Assembly: GCA_963971575.1 (NCBI GenBank) | Contig: OZ020612.1 | Location: 65,718,869-65,782,868 of the forward strand | DNA length: 64,000 nt | Source of the DNA: Liopterus haemorrhoidalis | Lineage: Eukaryota > Arthropoda > Insecta > Coleoptera > Dytiscidae | Direction: 5' to 3' | Part shown: piece after piece, positions 1 through 10,879 of the stretch | How positions within the stretch are numbered: the first letter of the stretch is position 1 | Layout: every line of letters starts with the position of its first letter | The notes under the pieces: model-generated | Databases searched by the model: none | Seen by the model: only the letters and a program-made list of their open reading frames with translations | Told to the model about the DNA's origin: nothing | Position numbers and translations under genes: made by a program

Positions 1-112
1 AATTATATTTTTATGCAAACATTTTTTATAAAAAAAAGCGCGACACAATGTCTATTTCTGTAGTTCCTAAAATCCCACCAGATGTCATATCGCTTAGCAA
101 TTTTTCCCTATA
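1..112 (+). repeat. Dispersed repeat H, copy 1
   Basis: About 112 bases at the window edge recur almost unchanged at 15376-15487: same order of an AT-rich lead, the core AAAAAAGCGCGA, TGTCTATTTCTGTAGTT and CCACCAGATGTCA, ending at TTTTTCCCTATA. Non-coding. The left boundary lies outside the window, so element class cannot be told. Confidence 0.85.
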
Positions 113-433
113 TTGAAAGGTAACTCTATATATTCTTTATTCCCTAGGCCTTGCGGCGTTCAGGGTATTAACCTTTACAAATAGAAATAGAACAATCAAA
201 AATAAATAACGTAAAATACAATACAATTTACAATATTTTTTATCTCATTTCTTTCTTCTTACTCCAGTGTCCCTCTCTTTCTTTCTATTCTGGTTTCCCT
301 CTCCGATCTCCTTCCTTATTGCTTCCAGTTCTCTCGCCCATCTTTAATTTATTTTATTCCATTCTCTTCCCTTCCAACCATTTCTTCACCCCTCCTCCTA
401 TCTCCCTTCTTTCCTCCCCATTTCCAGGTAACC

Positions 434-712
434 TCAGCGCCCTTCCTTCCTTCCATTTCTCCCCTTCTGCTTCCCACCGGACCTCTTCTTTCCTTCCTTT
501 ACCACTTCCCCAAACTCAATCCTTCTTGCCTCTAATTCCCTCGCCCACCTCTCTCCCCTTCCATCTTCGTGCAACAGGTCTAATGTGCTCCCCGACCATA
601 CTGTCATCTCTCTACACCTCTTCGCTAGGTGCTCTATATCTTCTTCCTCCTCCCCGCACATCCTGCACAACTTATCTTCCTGTTTCCTCCAATATCTATT
701 TCCTCTCTCTCT
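434..712 (-). pseudogene. LINE reverse-transcriptase C-terminus remnant
   Basis: On the minus strand an open frame of about 90 codons contains RGNRYWRKQEDK followed by CRMCGEEEEDIEH and KRC, i.e. a CX2CX8HX4C zinc-knuckle-like motif. This arrangement is typical of the extreme C-terminus of insect non-LTR retrotransposon proteins. Just upstream (713-715) an in-frame stop interrupts the frame, so the copy is dead. The frame ends in a K/R/G-rich tail. The pyrimidine-rich plus strand at about 240-433 would be its 3' part. No endonuclease or RT core is present, so this is a 5'-truncated copy. Exact clade is not determined. Confidence 0.7.
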
Positions 713-740
713 TCATTCCCGCACCTTAGCCTTGATTATA

Positions 741-1000
741 TATATTTTTAAAGAGGTGTGAATAATTTATTTTTGGATTTATCTTTAAATGAATAAAAAT
801 GAAAAAATAATAACTTTTCTTTTACATAAGTGTTTCTCTATAATATAAATCGAAAATTATTATATTCTATACACCCATCAAATTCTTGCGACGCAACATA
901 TATTCTAGTTATGCAACTGCATATGTAATTGAAAATCATTGATTCATTTTTAAAGAAAAAACTTGTAAAAAGCAATCTTCGTATTGGTTATAAATAGAAC
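741..1000. other. AT-rich spacer
   Basis: No coding frame, repeat boundary or recognisable element seen. Confidence 0.5.
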
Positions 1001-1007
1001 GGCAGTA

Positions 1008-1716
1008 CCTACAAACTTTACGGGAATCCATAACAGATACAGACGATCCGTAACGTTACGGGTTCGCGCAGATCCACCATTTGTCTACAGATACCCGTAA
1101 CTTCTGTTGTCAACTGACAATAACTGAAGCGCCTCTAGTGACATTTTGAGAAACTGACAGGTGGAGGATAGTCGAGTTTGTTTACTGTTGTTTTCATAGC
1201 GAGTTTTTAAAAAATGTCTTTAAAATTGCAAGAAAAATTAAATGCAACGTGAATTGTTGTGTTTTTCTTTGCAATACAAAAGTAGGTCGTGATAGAGACC
1301 TAAGTTTTCATCGTGTTCCGAAACGTGGCAAAAAAGCCTTATTACCTTCAATTATAAATCTAGAGGTTACTTGGGTACTGAGAAAACGGCAAATTTCATT
1401 TAACGCAACCCTCATATTGAATAATAAATTAATTTCAATAAATATCACATGAAGATACCATTGAACCTGTTCAAAAATATCCTATCTGCGTCAGCCATGA
1501 TGTACAATGCAGTGGCGCCTCTATCGGTAGTGTCAGATGACAATAGAGGTTATGGAATGCGTTACGGGTTGCACAGAATTGACCCATTGGATATTAGACC
1601 CATTCTGTAGATATAAATTAATAGTTTTTTTTCAGTAGCGAAGTAGGAGATTTATTGTTCGTCTATAAATATGGTATCAAACGTAGGCTAGCAGTCTGCA
1701 TCTGAAAGTTTGTAGG
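1008..1716 (+). mobile_element. Candidate P-like element with a THAP module
   Basis: Ends carry a 12-base inverted repeat, CCTACAAACTTT (1008-1019) and AAAGTTTGTAGG (1705-1716). The adjoining 8 bases, CGGCAGTA and CGGTTGAA, agree at 5 of 8, compatible with a decayed 8-bp duplication. The interior has a perfect palindrome CCGTAACGTTACGG (1048-1061), further CCCGTAAC/GTTACGGG copies near both ends, and a THAP-type open frame. P elements have 8-bp TSDs and THAP transposases, which is why they are suggested. The TIR is short and unproven. Confidence 0.45.
1249..1452 (+). pseudogene. THAP zinc-finger N-terminal fragment
   Basis: The frame reads NCCVFLCNTKVGRD then LSFHRVPK, the start of a THAP zinc finger (two early cysteines, then an F-H-x-hydrophobic-P block). 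The downstream Trp, second Cys/His pair and AVPTIF box are not visible before the stop, so it is a fragment or a first exon. The upstream ATG near 1214 is in another frame, so no convincing start exists. A second, related THAP fragment lies at 32162-32350 with similar flanking sequence (GCGCC and GTAGTGTCA/GTAATGTCA blocks), so the module is repetitive rather than a single-copy host gene. Confidence 0.6.
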
Positions 1717-2305
1717 CGGTTGAAGCCCATTTATTTTCTAATTAAGGCAATTCAGGGTAGTTTGAACATTAATTAACATCAATACAGCTTTTGTTAAACT
1801 AACAGCTAACAAATTTGGTGAAAATTTAAACGAAGTTAAAATTTCCTCTATTCATAACAAACTATTAAATTTATTAATAAATCTAATATTGAATATTTTT
1901 AATAGTTCTTCTAATTTCTCTTTGTTTCAGCTTTTTAATAGTTTAGTAGTTAGTAACTAGCTACCTATTTATTAAGAGACTAATTAGTTTCCTGTATAAC
2001 TTTGTTCACGTCTATATTTTTTCTTGTGCACTTTGAGTCAGTTGAAGTGTGTTCGGAGGGCTCTTGGCCTTATTCAAACAAGTCATCCGTCTTGAAGTGT
2101 CTGTTAAGTTCTATCAAAGATAGTATAATAGTTATATTTACTATCCTTAGTTCTATTGTTTTCTCGAAAGAACTTTGAATATTCAAAAATGATCAAAAAT
2201 ATGGTATTTTGGGCTAAAGGTTTATTTATTATTTACTTATTTATTTAATTTTGGCCACACAACAGGCACAAGCCCAATAAAAGTGTGGCACTAAAGTAAT
2301 TTACA
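1717..2305. other. Unassigned AT-rich stretch
   Basis: No sustained coding frame or paired repeat recognised. Confidence 0.5.
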
Positions 2306-3493
2306 TATAGTCGGATTGCTGATAGGTGACTGTTCGTTGCTACAAGTATCGATATACAGTACTGTATGCTTTCTCTGTCTATAGCATTATAATTATTTCG
2401 CATACCCATAGTAACGTATAGTGACGCAAGTTGACAACTAACCTTCCAAATTATTTTAATAAAAAACAAAGAATTAGAAAGAAACGGCATGATTCATAGA
2501 TATCTTTACTAATTAGAGCACGAAAACAAATTCACAGCAGTACTCAAACAAATAAAATTATTAATTTTAAGGTAATAATTATAAATAAGGAAAAACTTAT
2601 ACTCATACGTAAATTTTGGATTATAATTTGTTGTTAAATTAAATTAAATTTTTATGTTTCCCGTAAGTACAAAGTAATAAAATATTAAGTAAAAATATAT
2701 TTATTCATATAATATATTGCTAAAAGTTGTATTTAAATGTTTTTATTTAAAAAAAATTAGTCACTGTAATGCATGATATCGTCGTCATCTGAACTATCGC
2801 TGTCATTTCTTGTATTTATTATTATTGGATTAATATCATCAACAATCCTTTCCCTTTCTCACCATTCATTTATTAAATTTTCGATTTTTTTAACAGATTT
2901 TGCCCAAGTTTCACAATTAATTTGATCACAGGCTACTTGCCACATTTTCAAAACTTCGTTATCACTATATCCGTTTTGACCAATATGTCTATCATAATAA
3001 TATTTTGTTATACCCCAAATTAGTTCAATGGGGTTAAACTGGCAGTGATAAGGAGGTAATCTTAGTACTTCATGATCATACGTTTGTGCCAATGTATCAA
3101 TAAAATAAACTGGTTCAGATTTTAATTTCTTTCGTTTTTTCGTGATTTTGTTAGTGAGAAGTTCTGCTTTATTACATTTTATAATTCTACGAATTGTTGA
3201 TTCCGAAATCTTTAAGGCAGCTGCTACTCTTTGATGGACACAAGATAGAGAAATAAGTGGCCCATTGTTCTCTTTTTCGGAATTAAAATATCCCAGCAGA
3301 TTTAAAATTAAAGTGTGTGAATTTAATAATTGACCACAAGCTCTACTAATTAATATTTATTACCAGATACTGACAGCTAAGACAAATAACAAAAAACATT
3401 TTTAAAATTGCTGATAAATGGTAACTAGATTATTTTATGAATGCACTACTTGTTACATACATGTAACAGTCACCTATCAGCAATCCGACTATA
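2306..3493 (-). mobile_element. IS630/Tc1/mariner-type DNA transposon, deletion derivative
   Basis: Perfect 29-base TIRs bound the element: 2306-2334, beginning TATAGTCGGATTGCTGATAG, and its reverse complement at 3465-3493. The terminal TA on each side fits a TA duplication. About 1.19 kb long, with a minus-strand transposase missing its middle. Identical TIRs suggest it was mobilised in trans fairly recently. Confidence 0.85.
2859..3284 (-). pseudogene. Tc1/mariner-like transposase, N- and C-parts fused
   Basis: Minus-strand frame. First comes a helix-turn-helix-like part, VHQRVAAALKISESTIRRI, then a lysine-rich linker (KKRKKLKSEP), then directly the C-terminal DDE part with LRLPPYHCQFNPIELIWG, whose NPIE supplies the last acidic residue. 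The segment that should carry the first catalytic Asp and the H-D-N-A block is absent, so an internal deletion fused the DNA-binding and C-terminal halves. The protein cannot be catalytic but could still bind TIRs. It sits wholly between the 29-base TIRs. Confidence 0.75.
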
Positions 3494-4287
3494 ATAGAGT
3501 AGATTTTGTATGAAAAGTCATTAACGCTAATTTGCTAATGATAGCAGACTTCAATTTATTTAAATAGTGTTCTGTATTTATGAAAGTTTATTTAATAAAT
3601 TACTAAATATTTTCAAAAATATGCCTTCATATTTTCCACCCGCTTGAAAAAAATGTTGCGGGCGTCCATGTAAGTGTTATTTATTTTTTCTGGTATAGGG
3701 GTACCTAAATAAAAAAAATTGAACACCACTGATACGACCACAAAATTTATAAAAATCCTTATTTTCTTTGTTATACAGATTGCCAAATTTTCATCATATA
3801 ATTTCCTGTCTGTCTGAAAATCCTTCCAAATCTGATTTTCTATTTTTAAAATTTAATAAAGTAATCTTGGCCAATTTTGTTAGGAAGTTGCGTCGTGTCG
3901 AGTTACGCTGTAATTCTATCCCTACAGGTGCAACAGGCTGGAAACCAGACAGCAAAAAAGTACCTTCTTTCAAGTTAAAGTACATTTTTATTCGAAATAC
4001 TTTGTCTCATTAACTGCTTTGAAGAATTAACTACAAAAATATATTAATTAGGTTTTTCATAAAACCTGAAGAGCGAAAAAAGTGCTCTAGTAAAAAAGAC
4101 AATCTTAAAAATATATACAAAAGTTTATTTTATATTAGACTTTATATATTATATTATAGTATTTTATATTTTATATTAGACTAATTAACGTGCTTGTACT
4201 TCGTACGTGTATTTTATATGAGGATAATGCTAGAATTATTGAGAATAAGAAAATCAGGTAGGCTGTTGAATACAAAAATTGTATAAT
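3494..4287. other. Unassigned stretch
   Basis: AT-rich, with a run of TTTTATATT units near 4120-4180. A 63-codon minus frame (3794-3985) and an 81-codon plus frame (3768-4013) overlap here; neither matches a family I recognise. Confidence 0.4.
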
Positions 4288-5183
4288 CTGTCTCAATTTG
4301 TAATACGAAACTAGATCTGGTTACTTTAGTGACTGTTGTGGTGTAAATAGACTTTTGTAGAATCATGTGAACTTGTAAATCTGGCTTTTAAAAGAATGGT
4401 TAAGTTTCATCATATTGAGGTTATTACTAAATTGACATAATAAATTGTGATTGACATGTCAAATATTTTGAATGTATATATTAATATTTATTTCATCAAA
4501 CTTTCGATTATCACTCGTATAATAGTAAATAATATTACAATTATCAATGAAATATCGTGATAAAATATAAAAAACAAAAATACATATTATATAATAATAA
4601 TTTATCATTTTATTCTGCTGCCCTTAAAATCTAATTCTTGTTTTTCAAAATTTAATATCATATTTTTAAAAAAATATTCATTTTTTGAATGTAAATCCAA
4701 AATTTTTCTCTGCAAATCTTTTCGAAACATGTAGTCTGTGGTTCTATCTGTTTTCTTATTTTCTTACTTCTCCTTCAGAAATCTAAAGAAATTGAAATGG
4801 GTAAATTATTTTATATTTCACAACAAAAAGGACACCAAGATTTACTGAAAAAATATCTGCCACAAGGTCTATAATTTCGCTTCTTTTTAATTTTGTTCCA
4901 TTTTTTTCTAAAAGTTTTCCATAAGCGTTATATATGTGTTTTTTTGTATATTTATCTAATTGTTGTCTCTTATGCATATTTTCTGATGTTATGTTCTTAT
5001 TTTGGTTGTATAAAAATACTTTTCAATTAAAAAAATAAATTGACATATAATTTAATGTCAAATATGAATTGTCAAATGTTTTGAAAGGTGCCATTTCAGC
5101 AGTACCACCCTAAGATTATATTTTAAATAGACAACATAAAAAATGAAAAGTTCCTCTTAGTTTCGTATTACAAATTGAGACAG
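4288..5183 (-). mobile_element. TIR transposon, probably Tc1/mariner-type
   Basis: Perfect 25-base TIRs: 4288-4312 (CTGTCTCAATTTGTAATACG and 5 more bases) and the reverse complement at 5159-5183. Beyond the perfect part the ends stay similar, so the true ends may lie a few bases further out at a TA. Length about 0.9 kb. The only frame inside is a short minus-strand one. Confidence 0.8.
4783..4977 (-). pseudogene. Possible transposase N-terminal fragment
   Basis: 64 codons starting MHKRQQLDKYTKKHIYNAYG, then RSEIIDLVADIFSVN, resembling the N-terminal HTH region of Tc1/mariner-like transposases just before the recognition helix. The frame then runs into unrelated hydrophobic residues and stops, so the catalytic region is missing. 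Identity rests mainly on its place inside a TIR-bounded element. Confidence 0.4.
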
Positions 5184-5611
5184 CTAATACTATCATTTTA
5201 AGCAGTTATTTATTTGTCATTTGAAGTTAAGTCGTAAAAGGGGGAAAATGTAGTAAAGTAGACCAATATTTCTTCCGTCCTACTCTTTTACTAACTAAAC
5301 CTAACCTAATTAACTAGATTTTAGGTGCACACTACTTTATTTTTCAATAGTGTGAACCTTTAAAAAAGTAAGTAAATTGTTTAATTGTTTGTCCTTATTT
5401 AAACAATAAAATAACTATTTATTTTTTAATTTGTTTCTTACTAAGAGTATTAAAATGTTTACTTAAGTAACAACCCTATTATATAGCATCCCTAAATAGT
5501 GCTAAGATATTTTAAAATGAGTGATTCTCGGTTATCTAAGGGGAAAAAAAGTTTTACTGCCGTTCGGCAAGTAAAAATCGAGGTTTCTATTTTACCGTAT
5601 TGGAAGTATCT
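5184..5611. other. AT-rich spacer
   Basis: No gene or repeat pair recognised. Confidence 0.5.
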
Positions 5612-5619
5612 ATATTAAC

Positions 5620-6440
5620 TAGAGATGGGTCGTTCATGAACGTACCGGCTCAGTGCACTGACCGAAGTGACATGGTTCACCAAATTGAAATGAGCCGGCT
5701 CACGGCTCACTGTATAGTTTCAAGTTTCAAGGATACGATTGGTCGGGCGAATGTGAGCAGTGACCGGAGTGAGCCGGATCTGGATCGATGTCATGTTGAA
5801 CTTCGCGAGAACTCGGCTTGTAATGTATTATCATAAAGTGTATTTTGTCATCAATTTGTAGGGCAGTTTATTTGAAACTAATAGGCTTAGTCTGTATTTT
5901 CTTACAACCATACTATATAAAAATATTAAAAATATTGCCCAAATCCCAGATGTCCGATTTATAAGAGCAATAAACATCGCCATAAACTTAACACATCTGG
6001 TTTAAAATACAGTAGCTACATAAAGTGAATTGTTTGTTTCAAAAATGTTAGATAATAGCCGGGACTAAGCGACGTTCTACCTACGAATGAACGACCGACC
6101 GACCGACAACTGACTGACCTGTGTCTCGGGATCATGTTTACAGTTCATATATTGCAAGAACCGGCTCTAAGCAAGAGCCGGCTCTAAGCGATGTTCTACC
6201 TACGAACGAACGACCGACCGACCTGTGTCTCGGGATCATGTTTACAGTTCATATATTGCAAGAACCTAAGCGACGTTCTAAGCTCTAAGCGACGTTCTAC
6301 CAACGAACGAACGACCGACCTGTGTCTCGGAAACCTGTTTACTTAACCGGATCACTGAGCCGGATCAATGAACCGACTCAACAAACTGAACGACCTCCAG
6401 TGATCCGGTTCCGTAAACTGAGCCGAAATTCCCATCTCTA
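5620..6440. mobile_element. hAT element, TAGAGATGGG family, copy 1
   Basis: TIRs TAGAGATGGG / CCCATCTCTA with flanking ATATTAAC (5612-5619) and ATATTAAG (6441-6448), an 8-bp TSD with one mismatch, diagnostic of hAT. The subterminal regions are full of GAGCCGGCTC-like palindromic motifs. About 6054-6335 is an imperfect tandem triplication of a roughly 100-base unit containing ACGTTCTACC, GAACGACCGACC, CTGTGTCTCGG and TTCATATATTGCAAGAAC. No transposase. Orientation is opposite to the copies at 7209 and 31802. Confidence 0.92.
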
Positions 6441-6448
6441 ATATTAAG

Positions 6449-7044
6449 TATTTATACATATTATGTAAATGCAATAGGCAATTGTGACGTAATTATCTTT
6501 ACAGAAAAAAACTGGTTGTAGTGTAATATAATTTATTTTATAATTAACGAAATCCACGCCAATAGACACAGAAGCTATGGGCAAATATTTCTTAGTTAAC
6601 TAAACCTCCCCGATGTTATAAATGTTTTATCAAGTTACCACCTGCTAGTTTTTCAGGCTATCAGCGTTATCGTTAATTAATTATTAAGTTCCCTGACCTT
6701 CTCATCTTGTAGAAATGATCGTCTTGAGAGGTTTTTTCTTTCAATCAGTGTAGGTGCACGTAAGAGCTGATAGAATCTCTGTCTGTTGTGTCGCCTGGTT
6801 AAGTTGAAAGCTCAGTCCTGGCACGTACAGCTTTTATTTGACTGTAGTCTCGCGAGTTGAACGAAACAAGATACTACCCCAGTCACGACCAAATATACAA
6901 GATCAAATATGACGAATATCAACCGTAACATCTTCATATTTGTTACTTTTCGTTATGAATAATATTTAAATAAATATAAGAGTTTCTAAATCTGTTGGTT
7001 TTGACTCTCTTTATGCTAAAGTATTGATAAAATTGCAAGAAAAA
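6449..7044. other. Unassigned stretch
   Basis: No coding frame or repeat boundaries recognised. Confidence 0.4.
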
Positions 7045-7180
7045 ATATTATAAAAAGTATAATGACTTTCATTCATGATAGTAACTGACCTTGCTCATAG
7101 TGACAAATTTAGTTACAATGATCACTATGATCATTGCAACTAAATTTGTTGTTAAACTGAGTTACAGAATTGGTCTGTAT
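7045..7180 (+). repeat. Truncated copy of the CAATTCTGTAA Harbinger-like MITE
   Basis: Closely matches the MITE at 30608-30765 from AATATTATAAAAAGTATAAT to TTACAGAATTGGTCTG, but lacks the left TIR. It contains a local inverted repeat, ACAAATTTAGTTACAATGAT / ATCATTGCAACTAAATTTGT. Confidence 0.75.
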
Positions 7181-7208
7181 GTCAACATTTTGCCAAGTTG
7201 GTAAGTAC

Positions 7209-7909
7209 TAGAGATGGAAATTTCGGCTCAGTTTGCGGAACCGGATCAGTGGAGGTCGTTCAGTTTGTTGAGCCGGTTCATTGATCCGGCTCAGTGATCC
7301 GGTTAAGTAAACATGTTTCCGAAACACAGGACGGTCGTTAGTTCGTAGGTAGAACGTCGCTTAGAGCCGGTTCTTGCAATATATAAACTGTAAACATGAT
7401 CCCGAGACACGGGTCGGTCGGTCGTTCGGTCGTAGGTAGAACGTCGTTTAGCCCCGACTCTTATCTAACATTTTTGAAACAAACAATTCACTTTATGTAG
7501 CTACTGTATTTTAAACCAGATGTGTTAAGTTTATGGCGATGTTTATTGCCCTTATAAATCGGACATCTGGGATTTGGGCAATATTTTTAATATTTTTATA
7601 TAGTATGGTTGTAAGAAAATACAGACTAAGCCTATTAGTTTCAAATAAACTGCCCTACAAATTGATGACAAAATACACTTTATGATAATACATCACAAGC
7701 CGAGTTCTAGCGAAGTTCAACATGACATCGATCCAGATCCGGATCACTCCGGTCACTGCTCACAATCGCCCGACCAATCGTACCCTTGAAACTTGAAACT
7801 ATACAGTGAGCCGTGAGCCGGCTAATTTCAATTTGGTGAACCGTGTCACTTTGGTTAGTGTACTGAGCCGGCTCAGTGAGCCGGTTCGTTCATGAACGAC
7901 CCATCTCTA
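7209..7909. mobile_element. hAT element, TAGAGATGGG family, copy 2
   Basis: TIRs TAGAGATGG / CCATCTCTA bounded by perfect 8-bp TSDs GTAAGTAC (7201-7208 and 7910-7917). The interior is collinear with copy 1 in inverted orientation but lacks its tandem triplication. Non-autonomous, about 0.7 kb, with CCGGCTC/GAGCCGG motifs at both ends. Confidence 0.95.
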
Positions 7910-8110
7910 GTAAGTACGTCCACACTGTCAGCTCAGAGTAGAGCGCATCAGTCAAGTTGTATTGAGACCGGCGTTGCCAGATTATTATTTTACCAAATCG
8001 GGATTTTTACCAAATAAATTTTAAAAAAATCGGAATTAAGGCGCAAAAAACGGGACAACCTAATAAAAAGTACAGTTAAATATTTCTAAATGTTTATTTA
8101 TCTTAAAGCA

Positions 8111-9020
8111 ATCAAAATCTGATTTGAATTGTTTGAATCTCTGTGATTGGTTTAATTCCAATTTACTTACTATTAATGTTGCTAAAACCCAGAAAATCAT
8201 ATTTTCCTCTAACCCAAGGGCATTCTTGCGAAACAATGGTGGTGAAACTTTTAGGTTTCATTCTGGACTTAAAACTTTCTTGGACAAGTCACATTGATTC
8301 TCTTAAAAAAAGCTTATCTACATCTCTTTTTCTATTAAGAAGACTCTCTCAGCTCGTCTCTCATGACATCTTCTTAATAGCATACTACGCGCTTTTCCAT
8401 TCGCACTTATACTATGGTATAGAGCTATGGGGGACTGCTAGTAAAGCAGCCTCCGTTTTAATAATTCAAAAAGCTGCTATTAGAGTACTGGCTGAAATTG
8501 GTAGACGTGATCACTGCAAACCCCATTTTATTAAATTTCAAATACTTACTGTTCCTCCTTTATACACCTTTGTTAGCCTGTGCGAACTACACAAAGAGAC
8601 TAGTCAATTAGTTAAAAACAGTAATATCCATAATTATAACACTAGCAACAGTAGTCATATCCATCTGCCACGTCACCGTTTAGCCACTACTTTAAATAAT
8701 TCTAATTACCTAATAATTAAATTTTATAACAGCTATAGTGAGGAGTGGAAAGACCTTCGGCTAAGTATTTTTAAAAGTAAGCTTAAAAAATTATTGAGTA
8801 ATTATCCAATTTACAACATTGATGAGATTTCGTCTATAAAACTAAATTAATTTCAAAAAGGTTAAATATATACATTTTTGTGGATAATAGCCTCTTTGTA
8901 TAGATATTATTGTTATAATTTGTATATCAATTTATATTTTAATCTGTACTTTTTGTATACTGACGTGCTATAAACATGTATAATGTGACATGGTTAATAA
9001 ATATTATTATTATTATTAAA
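8111..9020 (+). mobile_element. 5'-truncated LINE with (ATT)n tail, nested in hAT
   Basis: Starts in the middle of an RT-C domain and ends in a tandem ATT tail (about 9000-9018), the 3' tail type of CR1/L2/Daphne-like LINEs. The left boundary is approximate because no clear TSD was found. Flanking sequence on both sides belongs to the host hAT. Confidence 0.75.
8136..8850 (+). pseudogene. LINE reverse transcriptase C-terminal part
   Basis: From about 8136 the frame reads LCDWFNSNLLTINVAKTQKI, the conserved W-F-x-x-N-x-L-x-x-N-x-x-K-T block after the RT active site. By about 8235 the reading shifts by one base to KLLGFILDLKLSWTSHI and continues through YYALFHSHLYYGIELWG and IQKAAIRVL, the RT thumb block of CR1/Jockey-group LINEs, to a stop at 8850. 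The frameshift and absence of the palm make it a dead 5'-truncated copy. Confidence 0.85.
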
Positions 9021-9109
9021 TACTATTTTAAAATGTATTTGACTGACGATTTTACTTTAGAAAGACTTTCTTTCTGGTCCTTAATGTATTGATAAAATTC
9101 AGCACATGA

Positions 9110-9331
9110 CTATTGCATGTTGAATTGAAGTAATTCCGATTTTATCAACTCAATAGAACATCTGTTTCTTGCTTCTGACCATTTTAAATTCATCTGAGAA
9201 AATACTCGTTCGGGATAGCAATTAGATATTGGTATAATAAATGAAATTAACTTGTAAATATTTTTAGTTTTTTTCCGAGAGTAGCTTATATAATTGATGC
9301 TATTTTTGTAAGTCTTTCGAATTTTTCGCAA
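9110..9331 (-). pseudogene. hAT transposase C-terminal dimerisation fragment
   Basis: The minus-strand frame has ISNCYPERVFSQMNLKWSEA then RNRCSIELIKSELLQFNM, the hAT C-terminal dimerisation block (P-x-S-N-x-x-x-E-R-x-F-S, then R-N-R-L). Only about 40 residues of the domain remain; the BED finger and RNase-H-like core are missing. It lies inside the TIR/TSD-defined hAT. Confidence 0.85.
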
Positions 9332-9608
9332 TCACGTCAATAGATGGTTTTAGCAAGTTGAATTCTTCATAAATCAGGTCCACATCTACTTCATCAAGTA
9401 TCAATGGGCGAAGTTCTGTGCAAATTCCCGTACGGCACGGCGGCATTACGTACTCACGCATCCATCGCATTGTTTTGACCTTACTTCAACGATTTATTTA
9501 TTTTTGAATAATTCGTGAATTTATCTGTCCCACGCGGGACAATCTATTCTTGTTCATAAAGCGGGACGTCCCGCAAAAATCGGGACGTCTGGCAACGCTG
9601 ATTGAGAC

Positions 9609-9954
9609 AGAGATATGCTATTGTTTATTATAATACTTACATTTAGTATTAGAGTCAAAATCCACATGAGATCAGTCATGATGTATGTTACCATTAGATT
9701 GGTATGAATGATGTTTCGGAGGCATCGCAGATCTCTGTAACGAAAACAAATGTTAATAAATTATCACTGAAGAAATATTTAAAAAAAACTAGTCATTCAA
9801 GATATAATATCTTTGAAATTATTTTGCAATGGTCCAATATTAATGCGGACACCGTTATTTTGAACGTTTGCCATTGCTGATAGTACTAGGCTAGAATAGT
9901 ACAATATAATGAGTATTAGTATCAAAAAGATATAATACTTAATGAGTATATAAA
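9609..9954. other. Unassigned stretch
   Basis: AT-rich; no coding frame or repeat match seen. Confidence 0.4.
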
Positions 9955-10400
9955 ATATATTCGGACGTTTCGGAAACTGCTCAACAATCTGTTTCCGTCT
10001 TCAGGGATCACAAGAAGTGATAAAAATTTCAATTTTCTTCGAGTTTTTATACCGAGTATTGTAAGAGTGGGAGCAGGTTATAGGTGTGTTGCTATTGGTC
10101 GGGTGGTTGGGATCAGGTAGGGACGGGACTACCTGCGACGGGATTAACGACCGGATTAAGATTGCTTCTCACATTATTGTGTGGTAATGAGTTGTTTGTT
10201 ACCGGATTAGTGACTTGAGGATTAGAAGGATTGTTTTGAATAATGGAAAGCCAAAGTTGAAAAAATTCTATGCTAGCTTGGCTGACAGCATCTCCAGAGT
10301 TTTCGATCAAAGCAGACTCTTTTACATTAAGGGTTTAGCATATTTCCATTGGAAATGGTGTTCATTTTCCCAAGCATTTTCCATTCAGCCAGTTTGGAAC
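9955..10400 (-). other. Possible Penelope-like or other retroelement terminal remnant
   Basis: Contains GACGTTTCGGAAACTGCTCA...CTGTTTCCGTCTTCAGG, with a 7-bp stem CGGAAAC (9971-9977) / GTTTCCG (9991-9997). ACGTTTCGG plus TCTTCAGG blocks of this sort recur near ends of Penelope-like elements in insects. A proline/asparagine-rich 65-codon minus frame (10113-10310) follows. The assignment is by pattern only. Confidence 0.25.
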
Positions 10401-10586
10401 TATAAATTTTCAAGTTGGCCCAAGATAAGGTATTTTAAAAAAATTGTTAAATATTAATAGTAATAATGAAATCTTAATAGTTTTCATTTTTATTTATGTT
10501 GTTTAATTTTTTCTCTCAAAACATTACAGTACTACAAAAATCGCGATAAGTTGGTGGAAAAAGTGCATAAAAACAAGTCTGTGTGC

Positions 10587-10695
10587 TTCAACATCCCCGT
10601 ATTCATCTGATTTATCTCCATGTGACTATGACTTGTTCCAAAAACTCAAAATGGCAATGAAAGGAACGTTTTATGACAGTGTTACACAAGTCTAA
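10587..10695 (+). pseudogene. mariner transposase C-terminal scrap
   Basis: After a frameshift near CTTCAACATCCC the frame reads PYSSDLSPCDYDLFQKLKMA then MKGTFYDSVTQV and a stop. This is the mariner block around the third catalytic Asp (P-Y-S-x-D-L-x-P-x-D). Surrounding frames are degraded. No TIR was recognised. Confidence 0.75.
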
Positions 10696-10879
10696 GACGA
10701 CGGTCAAATGGGAAATTACGTAAAACGACATAAAAAAATATATGCTAGCATTGGTTGACCGTGCCCAGCGAAATTTATGCGGAAGGGATGTATTTTGAAT
10801 AAAAATAAATAATTTTGGCAAAATACCTAATTGTTTTTTTTTTTTTTTTTTTAATTTAAATAGGTCCGTTATTTTTCGA

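Larger units (their letters stand above)
7969..9600 (-). mobile_element. hAT transposon split by a LINE
   Basis: TIRs CGGCGTTGCCAGA / TCTGGCAACGCTG with perfect 8-bp TSDs ATTGAGAC (7961-7968 and 9601-9608). Subterminal GCGGGACGTCCCGC-like repeats lie at the right end and CGGGA repeats at the left. It keeps a C-terminal hAT transposase fragment on the minus strand. A LINE with an (ATT)n tail is inserted inside. Confidence 0.93.

Noticed and set aside
319..729. 136-codon plus-strand proline/serine-rich frame
   Set aside because: It is the antisense of the LINE C-terminal remnant and its pyrimidine-rich 3' region.
2245..2490. 81-codon minus frame
   Set aside because: It crosses the left TIR of the 2306-3493 transposon and has no homology.
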